From: Streptomyces fagopyri | GTDB taxonomy: Bacteria > Actinomycetota > Actinomycetes > Streptomycetales > Streptomycetaceae | Reading direction: 5' to 3' | Length of the DNA stretch: 64,000 bases | Assembly: GCF_009498275.1 (NCBI RefSeq) | Contig: NZ_CP045643.1 | Location: forward strand, 3,658,001-3,722,000 | Position numbers and translations under genes: made by a program | The notes under the pieces: generated by a model | Seen by the model: the letters and a program-made list of their open reading frames with translations, nothing else | Database searches by the model: none | Told to the model about the DNA's origin: nothing | Shown here: one piece after another, positions 17,371-25,072 of the stretch | Numbering within the stretch: the stretch's first letter is position 1 | Layout of the letters: each line of letters begins with the position of its first letter

Positions 17371-18708
17371 ATGCGACCTCCCACACGCGGCAGACGGGCC
17401 GCCGCTCTCGCCACCCTGCTGGCACTCGCCCTGGCGGTGCCCCTCACCGGCTCGGGAACCAGCGCCACGGCGACCGGGGCGAAAGCCCCCGCACCCTCGG
17501 CCGACGACATCCGCCAGTACGAGATCCACCAGAGCACCACCCCGGTGACCCGCACCGCCATCCAGCAGACCGGCGTCACCGTGGACGAGGCCGACGAGGA
17601 GAGCGTCGTCGTCTCGGGCCGCGCGGACCAGGCCGGGGAACTGCGCCGGCTCGGCTACGAGATCTCGCCGCTGGGCTCGGCCCCGAACCGTTCGAACGGC
17701 GCCGGCGATCTCCGCCTCCTCGACTTCCCCTCGGCCGACGCGAAGTACCACAACTACGCCGAGGCGAACGCGGAGATAGACCAGCGGCTCGCGGCCCACC
17801 CCGGCATCATGAGCAAGCGGGTGATCGGGAAGTCCTACCAGGGCCGGGACATCATCGCCGTCAAGGTCAGCGACAACGTGGCGACCGACGAGAACGAGCC
17901 CGAGGTCCTGCTCACCTTCCACCAGCACGCCCGCGAGCACCTGACCGTCGAGATGGCGCTGTACCTGCTGCGCGAGCTGGGAGCCGGCTACGGCAGTGAC
18001 TCCCGGGTCACCAACATGGTGAACAACCGCGAGATCTGGATCGTCCCCGACCTCAACCCTGACGGCGGCGAGTACGACATCGCGACCGGGTCGTACCGCT
18101 CGTGGCGCAAGAACCGGCAGCCCAACAGCGGGAGTTCGTACGTCGGCACCGACCTCAACCGAAACTGGAACTACCGCTGGGGCTGCTGCGGCGGCTCGTC
18201 CGGGTCCACGTCCTCCGAGACCTACCGCGGCGGGTCCGCCGAGTCGGCGCCCGAGGTGAAGGTGGTCGCCGACTTCGTGCGCGGCCGGGTCGTCGGCGGC
18301 AAGCAGCAGATCAGGGCCGGGATCGACTTCCACACGTACAGCGAACTCGTGCTGTGGCCCTTCGGGTACACCACCGCCGACACCGCGACCGGCATGACCG
18401 CGGACGACGCCGCCGCGTTCAAGGCCGTCGGACGGAAGATGGCCGCGAGCAACGGGTACACGCCGGAGCAGTCCAGCGACCTTTACATCACGGACGGTTC
18501 GATCGACGACTATCTCTGGGGCACCCAGAAGATCTTCGACTTCACCTTCGAGATGTACCCGACGTCCAGCTCCGGCGGCGGGTTCTACCCGCCCGACGAG
18601 GTGATCGAGCGGGAGACCTCGCGCAACCGGGACGCCGTGCTCCAACTGCTGGAGAACGCGGACTGCATGTACCGGTCCATCGGCAAGGAAGCGCAGTACT
18701 GCGGCTGA
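17371..18708 (+). CDS. Secreted zinc carboxypeptidase (M14)
   Basis: 445 residues: signal peptide (1-~36), an N-terminal region of about 85 residues, then an M14 domain. Zinc ligands are His186 and Glu189 in HAREH, and His321 in [10 protein letters not shown]. The catalytic Glu394 lies in FTFEMYP. A substrate-binding NRNW segment sits at 263-266 and a GCCGGSS vicinal cysteine pair at 271-272. It releases C-terminal amino acids from peptides outside the cell, and all key residues are present. The ATG at 17371 has AAGGAGA upstream. It is followed by a strong hairpin, so it is probably monocistronic. Confidence 0.93.
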   Translation: MRPPTRGRRAAALATLLALALAVPLTGSGTSATATGAKAPAPSADDIRQYEIHQSTTPVTRTAIQQTGVTVDEADEESVVVSGRADQAGELRRLGYEISPLGSAPNRSNGAGDLRLLDFPSADAKYHNYAEANAEIDQRLAAHPGIMSKRVIGKSYQGRDIIAVKVSDNVATDENEPEVLLTFHQHAREHLTVEMALYLLRELGAGYGSDSRVTNMVNNREIWIVPDLNPDGGEYDIATGSYRSWRKNRQPNSGSSYVGTDLNRNWNYRWGCCGGSSGSTSSETYRGGSAESAPEVKVVADFVRGRVVGGKQQIRAGIDFHTYSELVLWPFGYTTADTATGMTADDAAAFKAVGRKMAASNGYTPEQSSDLYITDGSIDDYLWGTQKIFDFTFEMYPTSSSGGGFYPPDEVIERETSRNRDAVLQLLENADCMYRSIGKEAQYCG

Positions 18709-18728
18709 CCGGGACGGTCCGCCCGGGG

Positions 18729-18766
18729 GGAACCGCGCGACCACGTACGGCTGGTCGCGCGGTTCC
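18729..18766. terminator. Bidirectional terminator hairpin
   Basis: GGAACCGCGCGACCA pairs with TGGTCGCGCGGTTCC (15 bp, 8-base loop) between the convergent carboxypeptidase and repeat-protein genes, so it can end transcripts from both sides. Confidence 0.85.
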
Positions 18767-18774
18767 GCCCGCGC

Positions 18775-19077
18775 CTACGGGGTTTCTTCGGCCGGGGCTT
18801 CCTCGGCCGGGGCGGCCTTCGCCGAAATGCCCTTGGCCGGGGTGGCCTTGACTGCGGCGTCCTCGGCCGAGGTGCCTTCGGCCGCAGCGTCCATGACCGC
18901 ACTGTCCTTGGCCGAAGTGCCCTTGACCACAGCGTCCTTGGCCGGGATTCCCTCGACTCGGGCGTCCTCGACCGAAGTGTCTTCGGCCGAAGTGCCCTTG
19001 ACCGAGGCGCCCTTGACCGAGGTGGCCTCCGTCCGGGCTCCCTCGACGCCCTCGGCGGAGGCGTCCTCGGCGGAGGC
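18775..19077 (-). repeat. 15-bp coding tandem repeat (about 20 degenerate units)
   Basis: The 3' third of the hypothetical gene is built from about 20 units of 15 bp, each encoding a pentad such as TSAED, TSVED, IPAKD, AVVKG or TSAKD. The periodicity is exact in length although the sequence varies, so units have changed under selection for frame and alternating small and charged residues. Confidence 0.8.
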
Positions 19078-19665
19078 GTCCCCGTCCGGGGTGTCCTCCT
19101 CCGGGACGCCCTCCTCGAAGTAGGCGTCCAGCACCGCGTCGAGCTGCTCCTCCCACTCCTTGAAGCGTGCCCGGGCCGTCGCCTCGATCTCGATCGGGTA
19201 CCAACGGCGGTCCGGGGTGTGCACCGTGATGGTGAACCGCTTCCCGAACCGGGGCGACTCCGTCTCCACGGCCCCGATCTCGTCCCAGCGGAACTCCGCC
19301 TCCTGGTCGTCCAGACGAAGGCGTACCCCGCCGTGGTCGGCCCTGATCGAGGCGCGCCGGTCGGATGCCTCGAAAACCGGTCCGTCGGGATCGGGTTCGG
19401 GGTCGGACTCGGGTCCGGAGTCGGCGTCCTCCTCGGACTTGGTGGGGGTCTCGGCGGAGACCTCCTTCTCGGGGGCGACGTCCTCGACAGCCGCCTCCTC
19501 GGACGCGGCCTCCTCGACGACCGCGCCCTTCGGCTCCGCCGCGGCGGGTGACGTGAGCCCGGGGATGTACGCCGGGTTCACCGCGGCGGCGTCCAGGGGC
19601 TGGCTCTTCGAACCTATGCGCTGCTCCACAGCGGGCAGTATGGTCGAAGATCCTGTGCCGGGCAC
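18775..19665 (-). CDS. Hypothetical protein with C-terminal pentad repeats
   Basis: 296 residues, GTG start at 19665. Residues 1-98 are acidic and disordered. Residues ~100-185 form a compact domain (IRADHGGVRLRLDDQEAEFRW, then FGKRFTITVHTPDRRWYPIE) that looks like a PH-like or small beta domain seen in Streptomyces hypothetical proteins. Residues ~197-296 are 5-residue repeats of pattern T-S-A-[KE]-[GD]. There is no signal peptide or membrane segment. The repeat tract has the same base composition as its surroundings and stays in frame. The gene is followed closely by the terminator shared with the carboxypeptidase. Function unknown. Confidence 0.8.
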   Translation of the reverse strand: MPGTGSSTILPAVEQRIGSKSQPLDAAAVNPAYIPGLTSPAAAEPKGAVVEEAASEEAAVEDVAPEKEVSAETPTKSEEDADSGPESDPEPDPDGPVFEASDRRASIRADHGGVRLRLDDQEAEFRWDEIGAVETESPRFGKRFTITVHTPDRRWYPIEIEATARARFKEWEEQLDAVLDAYFEEGVPEEDTPDGDASAEDASAEGVEGARTEATSVKGASVKGTSAEDTSVEDARVEGIPAKDAVVKGTSAKDSAVMDAAAEGTSAEDAAVKATPAKGISAKAAPAEEAPAEETP

Positions 19666-19693
19666 AGCCAGCCCCTACTTAGCTACGCGGCTG

Positions 19694-21166
19694 TTATACG
19701 AACAGACTCACCACGGCGGCCACGGCGAACCCGGCGACGGACAGCACCGACTCCAGGACGGTCCAGGTCTTCAGCGTGTCCCGCTCGGTGATGCCGAAGT
19801 ACTTGGCGACCATCCAGAAGCCGCCGTCGTTGACGTGCGAGGCGAAGATCGAGCCCGCCGAGATGGCCATGATGACCAGCGCGACGAACGCCTGGGAGTG
19901 GTCGCCCTCCGTCAGCAGCGGGGCCACGATGCCGGCCGTGGTGACGATGGCGACCGTGGCCGAGCCCTGGGCGACGCGCAGGACCAGGGAGATCAGATAG
20001 GCGAGGACGACCACCGGCAGGCCGACGTCGTTGAAGGTGTCGGAGAGCGCCTGGGCGACCCCGCTGCCCTTGAGGACCGCGCCGAAGACACCGCCCGCGC
20101 CGACCACGAGCAGGATGTTGCCGACCGGCTTGAGCGAGGCGGTCGACACCGTCTCCAGCGACTTGCGGGACCAGCCGCGCCGGATCCCGAGCAGGTAGTA
20201 CGCCAGCAGCAGCGCGATCGTCAGGGCGACGAAGGGATGGCCGAAGAACTCGATGACCGAGCGGCCGGTGGAGGGGTCGAAGGCGATCGAGGAGAACGTC
20301 GCGAGCAGGATCAGCACCAGCGGCGTACCGATGATGCCCAGCACCGTGCCGAGCGGCACCGGCGCCTCCCGCGGCGTGACGCCTGCGGTCCGCTGCTCCT
20401 CGGCCAGCGCGGCCTTCGCCTCGTCGGCGGCCTCGACCATGTCCTGCGGTACGGGGACGAAGATCCGCTTGCCGACCCAGGCGGCCCAGGCCCAGGCGGC
20501 GAGCACGGCGGGGATGCCGCAGACGACGCCCATCAGGATGACCCAGCCGAGGTCGACGTGGAGCAGACCGGCGGCGGCCACCGGGCCCGGGTGCGGCGGC
20601 AGGAACGCGTGGGTCATGGACAGGCCGGCGAGCAGCGGCAGGCAGTACAGGAGGATCGACTTGCCGCCGCGCTTGGCCGCCGCGTACACGATCGGCGCGA
20701 GGACGAAGATGCCGACGTCGAAGAAGACCGGGATGCCGAAGATGAGGCCGGTGAGGCCCATGGCGAGCGGGGCGCGCTTCTCGCCGAAGATCTGGAGCAG
20801 CCGGGAGGCCAGTACCTCGGCCCCGCCGGAGACTTCGAGCACGGCGCCGAGCATGGTGCCGAGCCCGATGATGATCGCGATGTGGCCGAGGGTGCCGCCC
20901 ATGCCGGACTCGATGAGCGAGACGGCGTCGGAGCGCTGGACGGTGCCGAAGAGTTCGGTGACGGAGAGACCGGCCGCGAGGCCGACGGCTATGGAGACCG
21001 CGAGCAGCGCGACGAACGGCTGCAGCCTGACCTTGATGATCAGGAAGAGGAGAAGCAGGATGCCGAGCGCGGCGACGGTGAGGAGGCCGGCGGTGCCGTG
21101 GATGAGCGCGATGAGTCCACCGGTGTGGGGTGGGGTCTCGGGAGCGGCGGCGGCGAGCAGGGACAT
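19694..21166 (-). CDS. GntP-family permease (gluconate/D-serine type)
   Basis: 490 residues from the ATG at 21166 (MSLLAAAAPETPP); an ATG eight codons upstream is possible. About 12-14 membrane helices are present, with GntP hallmarks such as FGIPVFFDVGIFVLAPI and THAFLPPHPGPVAAAG. The family carries gluconate and related sugar acids, and includes the D-serine transporter DsdX, in symport with protons. The neighbours (RidA, PfkB kinase, D-serine-dehydratase-like enzyme, D-aminoacylase) make D-amino acids or a sugar acid the best guesses; sequence alone cannot decide. It follows ridA by about 160 bases on the same strand. Confidence 0.9.
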   Translation of the reverse strand: MSLLAAAAPETPPHTGGLIALIHGTAGLLTVAALGILLLLFLIIKVRLQPFVALLAVSIAVGLAAGLSVTELFGTVQRSDAVSLIESGMGGTLGHIAIIIGLGTMLGAVLEVSGGAEVLASRLLQIFGEKRAPLAMGLTGLIFGIPVFFDVGIFVLAPIVYAAAKRGGKSILLYCLPLLAGLSMTHAFLPPHPGPVAAAGLLHVDLGWVILMGVVCGIPAVLAAWAWAAWVGKRIFVPVPQDMVEAADEAKAALAEEQRTAGVTPREAPVPLGTVLGIIGTPLVLILLATFSSIAFDPSTGRSVIEFFGHPFVALTIALLLAYYLLGIRRGWSRKSLETVSTASLKPVGNILLVVGAGGVFGAVLKGSGVAQALSDTFNDVGLPVVVLAYLISLVLRVAQGSATVAIVTTAGIVAPLLTEGDHSQAFVALVIMAISAGSIFASHVNDGGFWMVAKYFGITERDTLKTWTVLESVLSVAGFAVAAVVSLFV

Positions 21167-21325
21167 CACGGGGGGACCTCGTAATTCCATGAGTCTTTCG
21201 GGGCAGGGGAAATCGCGGTGCGGCGCCCCGGGAGCGGGCGCCGCACCGTGACGACGTGCGGAGTGCGGGAGAAGGAGTGCGGGAGAAGGAGCCCCGAGGG
21301 AAGGGGGAGCGGGCGGGGCCCGGCG

Positions 21326-21736
21326 TCAGCTCAGGACGGCCAGCGCGTCGATCTCGATGAGGAGGCCCGCGGGCAGACCGACGTAGACGGTCGTGCGGGC
21401 GGCGGGGGGCGCGGTGAGGCCCTGCTCCTCGAAGTACGCGTTGTAGATCTGGTTCATCTCGGCGAAGTGGTCGACGTCGGTGAGGTAGACGCGGATCATC
21501 ATCGCGTCGTCCCAGCCGGCGCCGCCCTCTTCGAGGATGGCCCGGACGTTGGCGAGGGTCTGGAGGGTCTGCTCGCGCAGGGTCGGGCCCGCGGGCGTCG
21601 GGGGCTCGCCCTCGACCGCGGGCAGGAAACCGACCTGCCCGGCGACCTGGAGGAGGTTGCCCTTCCTGACTCCGTGCGAGAACTTGGCGGGCGGGGTGGT
21701 GTGGGTCGTGGGGGTGAGGGCGGTCTTCTCGGTCAT
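21326..21736 (-). CDS. RidA-family enamine/imine deaminase
   Basis: 136 residues, the usual YjgF/YER057c/UK114 size. Features are VAGQVGFLP near residue 32, TLANVRAILEEGGAGWDDAM in the middle, and a C-terminal PPAARTTVYVGLPAGLLIEIDALAVL, where the arginine (RTT) is the conserved substrate-contact residue. RidA hydrolyses reactive 2-aminoacrylate and other enamines formed by PLP-dependent serine/threonine dehydratases. That matches the D-serine-dehydratase-like enzyme encoded 2 kb away. The ATG at 21736 lies 9 bases after the IclR stop, so it is co-transcribed with the regulator and kinase. Confidence 0.92.
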   Translation of the reverse strand: MTEKTALTPTTHTTPPAKFSHGVRKGNLLQVAGQVGFLPAVEGEPPTPAGPTLREQTLQTLANVRAILEEGGAGWDDAMMIRVYLTDVDHFAEMNQIYNAYFEEQGLTAPPAARTTVYVGLPAGLLIEIDALAVLS

Positions 21737-21744
21737 GGGGGTCC

Positions 21745-22503
21745 TTAGCTGGGGTCCTTCGGGGGCTTTCCGGAGTAGTCGCGGCTGATGGCGTCCGCCG
21801 TACGGCGCACCAGCGGGAGCAGGCTGAGGAGTTCCTCGGCGGTGACGACGACGTTGGGCGCGGAGACCGACATCGCGGCGGCGACCCGCCCGTCGGCACC
21901 CCGGACGGGCGCGGCGACGCAGTTGATGGACTCCTCGTGGCCACCGAGGTCGGTGGCCCAGCCCTGTCCGCGCACCGCCGCCAGCTCCTTCAGGAACGCG
22001 GGGGCGTTGGGGGTCGAACGGGCCGTGTACAGGGGGTAGTCGAGCTTCTCCGCGAGGGCGCGGCGCTCGGCCTCGGGCAGGTCGGCGAGGAGGAGCTTGG
22101 CGACCGCGGCGACGGTGATGGCGACGGGCTTGCCGATCCGGGAGTACATGCGCACGGGGTAGCGGCTCTCCACCTTGTCGATGTAGAGGACCTCGTCGTC
22201 CTCGTACACCGCGAGGTGGACGGTGTGCCCGCACTGCTCGTTGAGGCGTACGAGGTGGGGGTGGGCGATCTCCCGGATGTCGAGGTTCTCGACGGCCTCC
22301 TGGGCGAGGGCGAAGAGGCGGGCGCCGAGGCGGTAGCGCTGGTCGGACTGGCGGTGGACGAGGCCGTGCTCGTGCAGGGTGCGCAGGAGCCGGAGCGCCG
22401 TGGACTTGTGGACGCCGAGACGGTCGGCGACCTGGCCCAGGTCGGCGGGTCCCTCGGCGAGCAGCGGCAGGATGCTCAGCGCCCGGTCGACGGTCTGGCT
22501 CAT
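21745..22503 (-). CDS. IclR-family transcriptional regulator
   Basis: 252 residues. The N-terminal winged HTH (DLGQVADRLGVHKSTALRLLRTL, ~24-46) is followed by the IclR effector domain (~75-245) with the conserved SINCVAAPV and SVSAPNVVV segments. The ATG at 22503 was chosen because it overlaps the kinase stop (ATGA) and has GAGGAGG upstream; a longer in-frame extension runs into the kinase gene. It is the obvious local regulator of the divergent D-amino-acid locus and may bind the palindromes at 23662-23681 and 23730-23748. Confidence 0.93.
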   Translation of the reverse strand: MSQTVDRALSILPLLAEGPADLGQVADRLGVHKSTALRLLRTLHEHGLVHRQSDQRYRLGARLFALAQEAVENLDIREIAHPHLVRLNEQCGHTVHLAVYEDDEVLYIDKVESRYPVRMYSRIGKPVAITVAAVAKLLLADLPEAERRALAEKLDYPLYTARSTPNAPAFLKELAAVRGQGWATDLGGHEESINCVAAPVRGADGRVAAAMSVSAPNVVVTAEELLSLLPLVRRTADAISRDYSGKPPKDPS

Positions 22504-23627
22504 GGGGTACGTACCTCCTCGTCGGCCCGCGTGACGGCTTCGGTCCAGCCGGGGCCGAGTCGAAGTGTCCCCCACGCCTCGTCGTCCAGAGCGGCCAGCC
22601 GGTCGGCGTGGTCGCGGGACGGCGGCGAGGCGAGGTCGCCGGCGACGGTGAGGGCGGCGGCGGCCGTGAGGTGGCCGTGCCGCAGCCGGTCCCTGGCGGG
22701 CAGGGCGCGCAGGGTGGCGGAGAGGAACCCGGCGGCGAAGGCGTCGCCGGCGCCGACGGGCGCGACGACGTCGACCCGGAGGGCGGGAACGCGGGTGACG
22801 GTGTCCGCGCGGGACCCGCCGGGGCCGGCGTCGCGCGCGCCGCCGGACTCGCCGCCGCTCCCGCGCTCGAACAGCGTCGCGCCTCCCGCGCCCTGTTTCA
22901 CGACCAGGGCCCGGGGTTCGGGCAGTGCGGCGCGGACCGCGTCGGGGCCGCCGGTGACGCCCCAGGCCTCTTCCGCCTCGTCCTCGCCCACGAAGACGAG
23001 GTCGCTGCGGCGGGCCAGCTCCAGCAGGACGGTCCGGCCCGTCTCCGGGTGGCGCCAGAGGTGGGCCCGGTGGTTGACGTCGAACGAGACGAGGGGGCGG
23101 CCGGGGCGGGCGGCGGTCAGCTCGCGGAGCAGGGCCAGACAGTCGGCGGAGAGCGCGGCGGTGATGCCGGAGAGGTGCAGGACGCGTCCGGAGTCCAGTT
23201 CGGCGCGGGGGGTGTTGTCCGGGGACATCGCGGAGGCGGCGGAACCGGCCCGGTAGTAGAGGACCTCGTGGGCGTCCGTGGCGCGGTCGCCGGCGGTGCG
23301 GAAGTAGATCCCGGTGGGGCGGTGCGGGTCACGGCGTACGGCGGAGGTGTCGACGCCGTACGCCGTGATCGCCTCCACCAGGTGGTCGCCGAACCCGTCG
23401 TCCCCGACCCGGCCGATCCACTTCACGCGGTGTCCCGCGGCCGCGAGGACGCACGCCACGTTGGACTCGGCGCCGCCGATCCCCCGGTCGAAGGAGGGCA
23501 CGTCGGCGAGCCGACCCGGCTCGGAGGGCAGGAACGTGACCATGGACTCGCCGAGTGCGACCACGTCGACGGCGCGGATGCCGTCGACCGGGCGGGACAC
23601 TGCGGCTGCGGGTCCGTTGGGGGTCAC
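22500..23627 (-). CDS. PfkB-family sugar kinase (2-keto-3-deoxygluconate kinase-like)
   Basis: 375 residues, GTG start. PfkB signature 1 is near residues 48-60 (RGIGGAESNVACVLAAAG). Signature 2 is PVGAGDAFAAGFL at ~293-305, with the catalytic Asp in GAGD. The start ALGESMVTFLP is typical of KDG kinases and related ribokinase-family enzymes. A Gly/Ser/Arg insert (~258-272) is not usual and is probably a loop. It phosphorylates a sugar or sugar acid. Placement in one operon with GntP, RidA and IclR raises the possibility that the permease carries a sugar acid rather than a D-amino acid. Confidence 0.9.
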   Translation of the reverse strand: MTPNGPAAAVSRPVDGIRAVDVVALGESMVTFLPSEPGRLADVPSFDRGIGGAESNVACVLAAAGHRVKWIGRVGDDGFGDHLVEAITAYGVDTSAVRRDPHRPTGIYFRTAGDRATDAHEVLYYRAGSAASAMSPDNTPRAELDSGRVLHLSGITAALSADCLALLRELTAARPGRPLVSFDVNHRAHLWRHPETGRTVLLELARRSDLVFVGEDEAEEAWGVTGGPDAVRAALPEPRALVVKQGAGGATLFERGSGGESGGARDAGPGGSRADTVTRVPALRVDVVAPVGAGDAFAAGFLSATLRALPARDRLRHGHLTAAAALTVAGDLASPPSRDHADRLAALDDEAWGTLRLGPGWTEAVTRADEEVRTP

Positions 23628-23661
23628 GATGACGGGGGCTCCTTGCTCGCGCGGCTCTCGC

Positions 23662-23681
23662 GGTCAACGGCACCGTTGACC
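23662..23681. promoter_or_regulatory. Perfect palindrome upstream of the kinase operon
   Basis: GGTCAACGG-CA-CCGTTGACC, a 20-base inverted repeat with perfect 9-bp arms, 35 bases upstream of the kinase start. Position and symmetry suit a dimeric regulator such as the IclR protein encoded in the operon. Confidence 0.6.
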
Positions 23682-23729
23682 CTGCGTTGGCTGGGATGTT
23701 AGACAGCAGTTAGCGACATACGCAATGAC

Positions 23730-23748
23730 CGTTGCAGTGAGTGCAACG
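23730..23748. promoter_or_regulatory. Second inverted repeat upstream of the PLP-enzyme gene
   Basis: CGTTGCA-GTGAG-TGCAACG, perfect 7-bp arms with 5-base spacer, 20 bases before the rightward ATG. Sites of TTGCA-N5-TGCAA type fit IclR-family regulators. It would block the rightward transcript. Confidence 0.6.
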
Positions 23749-23768
23749 CACCTCATCAGGGAGGCCCC

Positions 23769-25046
23769 ATGGGCGCCGACACCGCCGCAGCACGCCTCAC
23801 CGCCCTCGCGGCGGACTGTGTGGACCACCGCTTCAAGGGACTGCCCCCCGACGCCCGGGGTCTGACCGTCGGCGAACTGACCGCCCAGCGCCGCAACCTC
23901 TTCACCGACGGCTTCACCACCCCCGTGCTCGCCCTCTCCGCCGAGCGCCTCACCCACAATCTCGCCCTGATGGAGTCGTACGCCGCCCGCCACGGTCTCG
24001 CCTTCGCCCCGCACGGCAAGACCTCGATGGCCCCGCAGCTCTTCCACCGGCAGATCGAGCACGGCGCCTGGGGCATCACCCTCGCCGTGCCCCACCAGGT
24101 CTGGGTGGCGCGGGAGTTCGGCGTCCAACGGGTCTTCCTCGCCAACGAACTCGTCGACGCGGCGGCCCTGCGCCGGATCGCGGCCGAGCTCACCGCCGAC
24201 CCGGACTTCCGCTTCGTCTGTTACGTCGACTCGGTGCGCGGTGTCGAGCTGATGGCCGCCGCGCTGCACGGCTCCGCCCGTCCGGTGGACGTGGTCGTCG
24301 AACTCGCGGCCGGCGAGGGGGCCCGCACCGGCGTGCGTACGGAGGCGGAGTGCGCGGCGGTCGCGGACGCGGTCGCCGCGACGCCGACGCTGCGGCTGGT
24401 CGGTGTCGCGGGGTACGAGGGCGAGGTGCCGGAGGCCGACCCCGCCCGGGTGCACGCGTGGCTGGGGCGGCTGACCGCCCTCGCGGTGGACTTCGACAAG
24501 GCGGGCCGGTTCGCCGGGGTGGAGGAGGTCGTCGTCAGCGCGGGCGGCAGCGCCTGGTTCGACGCGGTGGCCGACGTCTTCGCGGAGATCCCCGAACTCT
24601 CCCGCCCCGTCCTGAAGTTGCTGCGCTCGGGCGCGTACGTCTCGCACGACGACGGTCACTACCGCCGGCTGACCCCGTTCGCCCGGGTCCCCGAGGAGGG
24701 CGCCCTGCACCCGGCGTTCCGCCTCTGGTCGCAGGTCGTCTCCCGGCCCTCCCCCGAGCAGGCCTTCGTCAACGCGGGCAAGCGGGACGCGGCCTACGAC
24801 CTCGATCTGCCCGAGGCCCAGGTGATCCGGCGGGACGGCCGTGAGCGCCCGGCCGAAGGGGTCGCCGTCACCGGTCTCTCGGACCAGCACGGGTGGCTGA
24901 CCACGTCGGCCGGGGCGGACCTGGAGGTCGGGGACTGGGTGGGGCTGGGACTGTCGCACCCGTGCACGTCCTTCGACAAGTGGCAGCTGATCCCGGTGGT
25001 GGAGGCGGACGGGACCGTCGTGGACTACGTACGGACGTTCTTCTAG
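23769..25046 (+). CDS. D-serine dehydratase-like PLP enzyme (amino acid deaminase)
   Basis: 425 residues of the alanine-racemase-fold DSD/D-threonine-aldolase family. The PLP lysine is Lys84 in APHGKTSMAPQLF. The C-terminal metal site SHPCTSFDKW provides His397 and Cys399, the zinc ligand pair of eukaryotic-type D-serine dehydratases. Expected reaction: D-serine or D-threonine to 2-oxo acid and ammonia, through an enamine that RidA would clear. The ATG at 23769 follows an AGGGAGG-like site. The next gene begins 27 bases after its stop, so the two are co-transcribed. D-threonine aldolase activity is the main alternative. Confidence 0.9.
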   Translation: MGADTAAARLTALAADCVDHRFKGLPPDARGLTVGELTAQRRNLFTDGFTTPVLALSAERLTHNLALMESYAARHGLAFAPHGKTSMAPQLFHRQIEHGAWGITLAVPHQVWVAREFGVQRVFLANELVDAAALRRIAAELTADPDFRFVCYVDSVRGVELMAAALHGSARPVDVVVELAAGEGARTGVRTEAECAAVADAVAATPTLRLVGVAGYEGEVPEADPARVHAWLGRLTALAVDFDKAGRFAGVEEVVVSAGGSAWFDAVADVFAEIPELSRPVLKLLRSGAYVSHDDGHYRRLTPFARVPEEGALHPAFRLWSQVVSRPSPEQAFVNAGKRDAAYDLDLPEAQVIRRDGRERPAEGVAVTGLSDQHGWLTTSAGADLEVGDWVGLGLSHPCTSFDKWQLIPVVEADGTVVDYVRTFF

Positions 25047-25072
25047 GACCGGCACGGGAAAGGACGCACGCC

